Shown here: positions 1 through 2,947 of the stretch, piece after piece
How the letters are laid out: each line of letters begins with the position of its first letter
Position numbering within the stretch: the first letter of the stretch is position 1
From: JBDHZK01 sp039811865
Lineage (GTDB): Bacteria > Actinomycetota > Actinomycetes > Propionibacteriales > Propionibacteriaceae
DNA: 5,900 nt
Assembly (NCBI GenBank): GCA_039811865.1
Contig: JBDHZK010000147.1
Location: forward strand, 1 to 5,900
Reading direction: 5' to 3'
Made by a program: the position numbers and the translations under genes
Notes under the pieces: generated by a model
Seen by the model: only the letters and a program-made list of their open reading frames with translations
The model's database searches: none
What the model was told of the DNA's origin: nothing

Positions 1-501
1 AGCCCGACGCCGAGCGCTACCGCCCCGACGCCATCGGCCTACCCGATCAAGTCCGCCAAGGACTTCGATCCGGCCGCCGACGGCGGCTCCAACGACGAGA
101 GCACAGCTTCGGTCCGACTGGCGATCGACGGCAACCCCAAGACCTTGTGGCGCACGGAGATCTACTACGGCAGCCCGAAGCTGGGTGGCATCAAGCCCGG
201 CGTCGGCCTGGTCATCGATCTGGGGCAAGCCGTAAGCGTGGGTAGTGTGAAGGTCACGCTCGCCGGCGCGGGCACGGACGTCGCGGCGCGTGTCCCCATC
301 TCCGCGGCGAACGACAGCCCGCCGATGAACTCCGAGCGGCAGTGGCGGACGATCGCCTCCGTCACCGGTGCCTCGGGCACGGTCACGCTCACCCCGAAGG
401 CGTCCGAGACGACTCGCTACCTCCTGGTCTACCTGACGTCCCTGCCCAAGGACGGCAGCGGGTATCGCGGCGGGATCTACGAGGTAGAGGTGGATCGATG
501 A
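1..501 (+). CDS. murJ: C-terminal part of a MurJ/MviN-type lipid II flippase (partial, 5' end outside window)
   Basis: The frame is open from base 1 and ends at TGA 499-501, giving 166 visible residues. The first dozen or so are a Pro/Thr/Ser/Ala-rich linker. A compact beta-rich domain follows, resembling F5/8 type C (discoidin-like) folds: an AIDGNPKTLWRTE motif (residues 41-53), then a YY pair, GIKPGVGLVIDLG, and a closing GGIYEVEV strand. Actinobacterial MviN proteins such as M. tuberculosis Rv3910 carry a very similar extracytoplasmic C-terminal domain, with the same D-G-x-P-x-T-x-W-x-T-x-x-Y-Y pattern, and sit directly upstream of sigM. From that family knowledge, the whole protein would flip lipid II across the membrane, and this domain would lie outside the cell and may bind glycan. 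The flippase membrane helices are not in the window, so the assignment rests on this domain plus synteny. Its stop overlaps the sigma factor start by four bases. Confidence 0.75.
   Translation, partial: SPTPSATAPTPSAYPIKSAKDFDPAADGGSNDESTASVRLAIDGNPKTLWRTEIYYGSPKLGGIKPGVGLVIDLGQAVSVGSVKVTLAGAGTDVAARVPISAANDSPPMNSERQWRTIASVTGASGTVTLTPKASETTRYLLVYLTSLPKDGSGYRGGIYEVEVDR
487..494 (+). promoter_or_regulatory. Ribosome-binding site of the sigma factor gene
   Basis: The purine-rich stretch GAGGTGGA ends a few bases before the ATG at 498 and lies inside the last codons of the murJ-like gene. It supports the ATG at 498 over the upstream in-frame ATG at 342, which would bury 52 residues of the sigma factor in the murJ reading frame. 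Confidence 0.5.
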
Positions 502-1076
502 GTTCGCCGGAGCACGAGGAACTGGCGGATGAGGCTCTGCTGCGTGCCCACGTCGCCGGTGACCCCGATGCCTTCCCGACGTTGATCCTGCGCCACCGCG
601 ACCGGCTCTGGGCTGTGGCCGTCCGGACGACCCGGAACCCCGAGGACGCCGCCGATGCCCTGCAGGACGCTATGATCTCGGCCTTTCGGCGGGCCTCCAG
701 CTACCGAGGAGAAGCCCAGGTGATGACCTGGCTGCACCGGATCGTCGTCAACGCCTCGCTGGACCGGATCCGGCGCAACAAGGTGCGCCGCACCGAGCCT
801 CTGCCCGACGACGTCGACCGCTCGGACCTGCTTTCGCGCGCGGACGCGGGCCCGGACGCCGCGCTCGTCGGCGAACTGCGCACCGACGTCGCCGAGGCGC
901 TGGGTCGCATCAACCCGGACCAGCGAGCCGCCCTGGTGCTGGTCGACATGGAGGGCTACTCGGTCGAGGAGGCGGCCGCGATTCTGGGCTGCGCCCCCGG
1001 GACGATCAAGAGCCGCTGCTCGCGCGGCCGCGCCCGGATCGCGCCGCTGCTCGCGCACCTGCGGGAGGCGTCTTGA
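498..1076 (+). CDS. sigM: ECF RNA polymerase sigma factor, SigM-like
   Basis: This 192-residue protein has the two-domain layout of extracytoplasmic-function sigma factors. Region 2 spans about residues 24-97, with the DAADALQDAMISAFRR core-binding helix (50-65) and the WLHRIVVNASLDRIRR -10 recognition segment (78-93). An acidic linker separates it from region 4 at about 131-188, where DQRAALVLVDMEGYSVEEAA leads into the helix-turn-helix LGCAPGTIKSRCSRGRAR (163-180). The length is normal for the family. The start at 498 overlaps the upstream stop (ATGA) and removes a spurious 52-residue extension. Position after a murJ-like gene and before a zinc-binding anti-sigma-like gene matches actinobacterial sigM, which in studied species controls envelope and disulfide-stress functions. 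It presumably directs RNA polymerase to stress promoters when released from its antagonist. I saw no GGAAC-type ECF promoter immediately upstream, so it is probably transcribed with murJ or from a promoter outside the window. The sigM symbol relies on synteny as well as sequence. Confidence 0.88.
   Translation: MSSPEHEELADEALLRAHVAGDPDAFPTLILRHRDRLWAVAVRTTRNPEDAADALQDAMISAFRRASSYRGEAQVMTWLHRIVVNASLDRIRRNKVRRTEPLPDDVDRSDLLSRADAGPDAALVGELRTDVAEALGRINPDQRAALVLVDMEGYSVEEAAAILGCAPGTIKSRCSRGRARIAPLLAHLREAS
1063..1068 (+). promoter_or_regulatory. Ribosome-binding site supporting a TTG start at 1073
   Basis: GGGAGG lies four bases before TTG 1073 and within the sigma factor gene's 3' end. The next in-frame start would be a GTG around 1163, which cuts into the first membrane helix and has no better site. 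The TTG, which overlaps the sigma factor stop as TTGA, is therefore preferred. Confidence 0.55.
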
Positions 1077-1693
1077 CCGCGCCGGGGGCCGAATCCGAGC
1101 CGAGCGACGTCACGCTGGCGAGCATCCGGCACTGGGAGCGCCGGGCCGTCATCTCGGGCATCGTGGCGCTGGCGATCGTGACGGTGCTGGCCGTGCAACG
1201 TCCGGTTGGCTGGATCACGGTGGTCGCGGTCGTACTGCTGTTCTGGACGGGCTACGCCGGCTGGGCTTGGGTCGGCTCGCAGTCTGGCCTGATGTTCGCC
1301 GGGCCGCGGCTGACGATCCGCCGCGCCTGGTCGACCCGATCGGTCGAGGCCGCCTCGGTCCGCAGGGTGCGCTACCAGATGAACGGCGCCAGCCCCGATT
1401 TCTGGCTGCTCACGGCCGACGGGCGACGCCAGCTCGTGCCGACCTCGGGCGTCGAACGCGGCCATTCGACCCTGTTTCGGTGGCTGGATCGCTACTGCCC
1501 GACCGCCGAACTGGACCCTCGCTCCGCGACGATCCGCGACCGCCTGCAGATCCGGGGGCTGATCCCGGAGCCGGATGCATCCCAACCGGGAACCTCCACG
1601 ACCCGTCCCGACGTCCAATCGGACATGCCCGCGCTCCGTCCCGACGACGATCTCGGGCCGGACCAACCACCACCAGCAGAGAGATCGAAATGA
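1073..1693 (+). CDS. Small membrane protein of unknown function with cytosolic C-terminal domain
   Basis: I do not recognise a named family. The 206-residue product has a short hydrophilic N-terminus and then two closely spaced hydrophobic segments, roughly residues 26-41 and 45-67, separated by only a short QRPVG turn: a membrane hairpin. Behind it is a folded-looking region (about 70-150) with alternating beta-like stretches (LTIRRAWS, VRRVRYQM, FWLLTADGRRQLVPTSG), reminiscent of the PH-like domains of small actinobacterial membrane proteins; that likeness is an impression, not a match. The tail from about 165 on is Pro/Asp/Ser-rich and probably disordered. Translation likely begins at a TTG that overlaps the sigma factor stop, and its own stop overlaps the next start (ATGA). 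Sitting between a sigma factor and its presumed antagonist, and coupled to both, it may anchor or signal to that pair. That role is inference only. Confidence 0.75.
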   Translation: MTAPGAESEPSDVTLASIRHWERRAVISGIVALAIVTVLAVQRPVGWITVVAVVLLFWTGYAGWAWVGSQSGLMFAGPRLTIRRAWSTRSVEAASVRRVRYQMNGASPDFWLLTADGRRQLVPTSGVERGHSTLFRWLDRYCPTAELDPRSATIRDRLQIRGLIPEPDASQPGTSTTRPDVQSDMPALRPDDDLGPDQPPPAERSK

Positions 1694-2031
1694 CGAACCA
1701 CGTCGATTGGACCGAGCTGGCCGACGCGGACGCCGGGCTCCTTCCCGAAGCTGAGTCCGCGCGAGTCGCCGCACACGCCCAGGTGTGTCCTGAGTGCGGC
1801 AAGGCCGCTCGCGCAGTGGCCGACGTTCCGGCCACCCTGGCGCAGGCACCCGCCCGCCCGATGCCGGCCGACGTCGCCGACCTGCTGGTGGCCACCGTGC
1901 GCCACGAGGCGTCCCGGGCGGCCAAGGCCGCCCGCAAGGCGGAGAAGCGAGCCTCCCGCGGCGTCCATGACCCCGCCGGTGAGCCGGCTGCGGCGCACCT
2001 GCTCGGGACGCCCGTCGAGGCGCCGCTTTGA
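1690..2031 (+). CDS. Soluble zinc-binding anti-sigma factor-like protein (ZAS/zf-HC2 type)
   Basis: This 113-residue protein starts at the ATG overlapping the preceding stop, with a weak AGAGAGA ribosome site at 1678-1684. Near its N-terminus it carries H29-x3-C33-x2-C36 (HAQVCPEC), the signature of the zinc-containing anti-sigma (ZAS) family whose members bind and silence ECF sigma factors. The preceding ELADADAGLLPEAESARVAAH segment fits the usual helix before this motif. After it come an Ala-rich helical stretch, a basic Lys/Arg/Ala-rich region (about residues 78-92) and a short flexible tail. There is no transmembrane segment, unlike the M. tuberculosis SigM antagonist, which is membrane-bound. 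A soluble ZAS protein would suit a cytoplasmic, possibly redox-responsive switch like Streptomyces RsrA, but the fourth metal ligand is not obvious; H4 is one candidate. Its partner is most likely the sigma factor two genes upstream. Confidence 0.8.
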   Translation: MTNHVDWTELADADAGLLPEAESARVAAHAQVCPECGKAARAVADVPATLAQAPARPMPADVADLLVATVRHEASRAAKAARKAEKRASRGVHDPAGEPAAAHLLGTPVEAPL

Positions 2032-2037
2032 GGTCGT

Positions 2038-2058
2038 CGGCGGGTCTCAACCCCGCCG
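2038..2058. terminator. Candidate bidirectional terminator hairpin between convergent genes
   Basis: A perfect 7-bp G+C-only inverted repeat, CGGCGGG (2038-2044) and CCCGCCG (2052-2058), encloses a 7-base loop. It lies where the sigma-factor operon and the thioredoxin gene converge, and the thioredoxin stop codon sits in the loop. There is no T-tract on either side, so it is not a canonical intrinsic terminator. U-less hairpins have been proposed as terminators in actinobacteria. Confidence 0.35.
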
Positions 2059-2481
2059 GGCGAGCCGCGCGGAGATCTTGCTTCGATAGTTCTCGGCCGG
2101 GTGCGCCCCCACGATCGTGTCCACGACGGCGCCACGATCCATGATCAGCACCATCGGGATGCTCTGGGCGCGGTAGCGCTGGGCGATCTCGGGTGAGTCG
2201 TCCACGTTTACCTTCACCACTTTGATCCTGCCCGCCTGTTCTCGGCTGAGCGCCTCCAGCACTGGCGCGATCATGCGACACGGGCCGCACCAGGGCGCCC
2301 ACAGGTCGACCACGACCAAGAGACTGGTGTCGACGGCGGCGCTGAAGTCCGCGTCGCCGGCCTCCACCAGCCACGGCAGGTCGGCCTTGCACTTGGCACA
2401 TCTGGGATGCCCGGCGGACGAGACGGGTACTCGATTCTTTGCGCCGCACGCCGGACAGGAAACGACTGGGTTGGCAACCAT
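2047..2481 (-). CDS. trxC: Thioredoxin of the TrxC (thioredoxin 2) type with N-terminal zinc ribbon
   Basis: The 144-residue product has two parts. Residues 9-31 form a zinc ribbon with two pairs, C9-x2-C12 and C28-x2-C31, as in E. coli thioredoxin 2. From about residue 43 there is a complete thioredoxin domain: buried acid D59 in VDLWAPWCGPC, active-site cysteines C65 and C68, and the cis-proline P109 in SIPMVLI. The length matches E. coli TrxC (139 residues). It is a cytoplasmic disulfide reductase that receives electrons from thioredoxin reductase; no reductase gene is in the window. An in-frame TAG 12 bases upstream leaves the ATG at 2481 as the only reasonable start. The gene converges on the sigma factor/anti-sigma operon with a 15-base gap. 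Its CxxC protein could in principle reduce a thiol-based anti-sigma factor, but this is inferred from position only. Confidence 0.92.
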   Translation of the reverse strand: MVANPVVSCPACGAKNRVPVSSAGHPRCAKCKADLPWLVEAGDADFSAAVDTSLLVVVDLWAPWCGPCRMIAPVLEALSREQAGRIKVVKVNVDDSPEIAQRYRAQSIPMVLIMDRGAVVDTIVGAHPAENYRSKISARLARRG

Positions 2482-2487
2482 CCCCCA

Positions 2488-2493
2488 AGGCTA
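2488..2493 (-). promoter_or_regulatory. Candidate -10 element (TAGCCT) of a leaderless trxC transcript
   Basis: Read on the minus strand, TAGCCT fits the actinobacterial TAnnnT -10 pattern. Six bases (TGGGGG) separate it from the ATG, so the expected transcription start coincides with the A of the start codon. The run of five Gs touches the ATG and is too close to act as a Shine-Dalgarno site. No convincing -35 is visible in the G+C-rich sequence behind it. Confidence 0.45.
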
Positions 2494-2608
2494 GGGGCGC
2501 CCCCGCCACCGCGAAGAGCGACGCCTGCTGCCTTCGCCCTCGCCACGAGCGCCTGCGGCCGGGGTGGTAGCCGGTCATATGGGCACCACGCCCGGCCGCC
2601 AGCCACGT

Positions 2609-2663
2609 CTGAGGTAGCAATTCCTGCCTTAGGGAGTTCGCCCGATGTGTGTGCCTACCTCAG
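2609..2663. repeat. Perfect 9-bp inverted repeat with 37-base spacer
   Basis: CTGAGGTAG at 2609-2617 is the exact reverse complement of CTACCTCAG at 2655-2663. The arms lie 47 to 101 bases upstream of the small-protein start. The spacing could allow two protein-binding half-sites on similar DNA faces, or a long-looped leader RNA structure. The bases just inside the arms do not pair well. Confidence 0.5.
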
Positions 2664-2725
2664 GGGCGGAGTCTGGGTTCATCAACAGATTCCGCGAAGG
2701 AGGCGAGTCATGTTCAATCCAGTGA
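2645..2725 (+). CDS. Possible 26-codon leader ORF overlapping the small-protein start
   Basis: An ATG at 2645, preceded by AGGGAG (2631-2636) eight bases upstream, opens a 26-codon frame (MCVPTSGAESGFINRF and so on) that ends at TGA 2723-2725, inside the next gene in another frame. Ribosomes finishing it would pass over the AAGGAGG and ATG of the 50-residue gene, so it could couple or modulate that gene's translation. A frame this short may also occur by chance, and nothing in its peptide suggests a function. Confidence 0.2.
   Translation: MCVPTSGAESGFINRFREGGESCSIQ
2697..2703 (+). promoter_or_regulatory. Near-perfect Shine-Dalgarno site (AAGGAGG)
   Basis: AAGGAGG stands six bases before ATG 2710. 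It is the strongest ribosome-binding site in the window. It identifies the start of the short gene and argues against longer in-frame forms that begin far upstream, such as the ATG at 2407. Confidence 0.85.
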
Positions 2726-2862
2726 TCCCCGAGGTGTGGCACGGCGAGGTCGAGCGCCGCTACGGCGAGCTTGAGCACGTCGGACGCCGCCGTCGCTCGT
2801 CGCTCGACATCTTGCTGCGGGCGAAGGCGACCGCGGAAGCGTGGCTGCGACAGCAGCACTGA
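2710..2862 (+). CDS. Unrecognised 50-residue arginine-rich small protein
   Basis: The gene encodes 50 residues from an ATG behind an ideal ribosome-binding site to TGA 2860-2862. I do not recognise the family. The N-terminus (MFNPVIPEVWHGEVERRYGE) is followed by a basic cluster with four consecutive arginines (GRRRRSS, residues 25-31) and a C-terminal amphipathic-looking helix (LDILLRAKATAEAWLRQQ). There is no cysteine, signal peptide or membrane segment, so a small cytosolic protein that could contact nucleic acid or acidic partners is plausible. It is followed by two adjacent hairpins and then the large LuxR-type regulator on the same strand, with an 85-base gap. It is probably a separate transcription unit. 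The ribosome site makes it likely to be real; its role is unknown. Confidence 0.72.
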   Translation: MFNPVIPEVWHGEVERRYGELEHVGRRRRSSLDILLRAKATAEAWLRQQH

Positions 2863-2864
2863 GC

Positions 2865-2880
2865 GAGCACCGCCCTGCTC
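2865..2880 (+). terminator. Hairpin just after the small-protein gene
   Basis: GAGCA (2865-2869) pairs with TGCTC (2876-2880) across a 6-base loop, two bases after the stop codon. The stem is only 5 bp and no T-run follows. Directly adjoining a second dyad, it may form part of a tandem terminator or may be chance. Confidence 0.3.
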
Positions 2881-2900
2881 CGGGTTGTCCCGACAACTCG
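2881..2900. promoter_or_regulatory. 20-bp dyad upstream of the LuxR-type gene (operator or terminator)
   Basis: CGGGTTGTC and GACAACTCG face each other across two bases; eight of the nine positions are complementary, and the GTTGTC/GACAAC core is exact. The dyad is 47 bases upstream of the regulator's start and 35 bases upstream of its candidate -10 box, near where a -35 region or operator would be. As RNA it would form an 8-bp stem with a CCCG loop, counting one G-U pair, so it could instead terminate the small-protein transcript, though no T-run follows. Confidence 0.45.
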
Positions 2901-2935
2901 TCCCAGTGACGAACCCACCAGCGCCGACCGACGGA

Positions 2936-2941
2936 CATAAT
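2936..2941 (+). promoter_or_regulatory. Candidate -10 element (CATAAT) of a leaderless regulator transcript
   Basis: CATAAT differs from the TATAAT consensus at one base and stands out in this G+C-rich sequence. The six bases that follow place the predicted transcription start at the A of ATG 2948. There is no clear -35 hexamer at 16-18 bases, and no Shine-Dalgarno site between the box and the ATG except a weak CGGGA. Confidence 0.5.
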
Positions 2942-2947
2942 CGGGAC

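Larger units (their letters stand above)
2482..2709. other. Divergent intergenic region between trxC and the small-protein gene
   Basis: These 228 bases separate two genes read in opposite directions and must hold promoters for both. Next to trxC it is G+C-rich without obvious motifs apart from the TAGCCT box. From about 2605 on it becomes more mixed in base composition and contains a spaced inverted repeat (2609-2663), a possible leader ORF beginning at 2645, and the ribosome-binding site at 2697-2703. I could not place a confident -35/-10 pair for the rightward gene. Confidence 0.6.

Noticed and set aside
342..497. N-terminal extension of the sigma factor from ATG 342
   Set aside because: It lies wholly inside the murJ-like frame, adds 52 residues without similarity to sigma factors, and ATG 498 has a ribosome site and the stop/start overlap.
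956..2620. 554-codon open frame on the minus strand
   Set aside because: It runs antisense through the sigma factor 3' end, the membrane protein and the anti-sigma gene, then through trxC in another frame. Its translation is low-complexity Arg/Pro/Gly/Ala with no recognisable domain, typical of shadow frames in G+C-rich DNA.
2600..2640. ECF-type promoter (GGAAT or GGAGTT as -35) in the divergent gap
   Set aside because: GGAAT on the minus strand and GGAGTT on the plus strand have no matching -10 (GTT or CGTC type) at 16-19 bases, so a SigR- or SigM-type promoter is not supported.
2407..2709. In-frame upstream extension of the small protein to ATG 2407
   Set aside because: It would overlap trxC antisense and cross the intergenic region; the AAGGAGG site clearly points to ATG 2710.
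2771..2947. 59-residue N-terminal extension of the LuxR-type regulator
   Set aside because: It overlaps the 50-residue gene and reads as compositionally random. LAL proteins normally begin close to the GRxxEL motif, which starts nine residues after ATG 2948.
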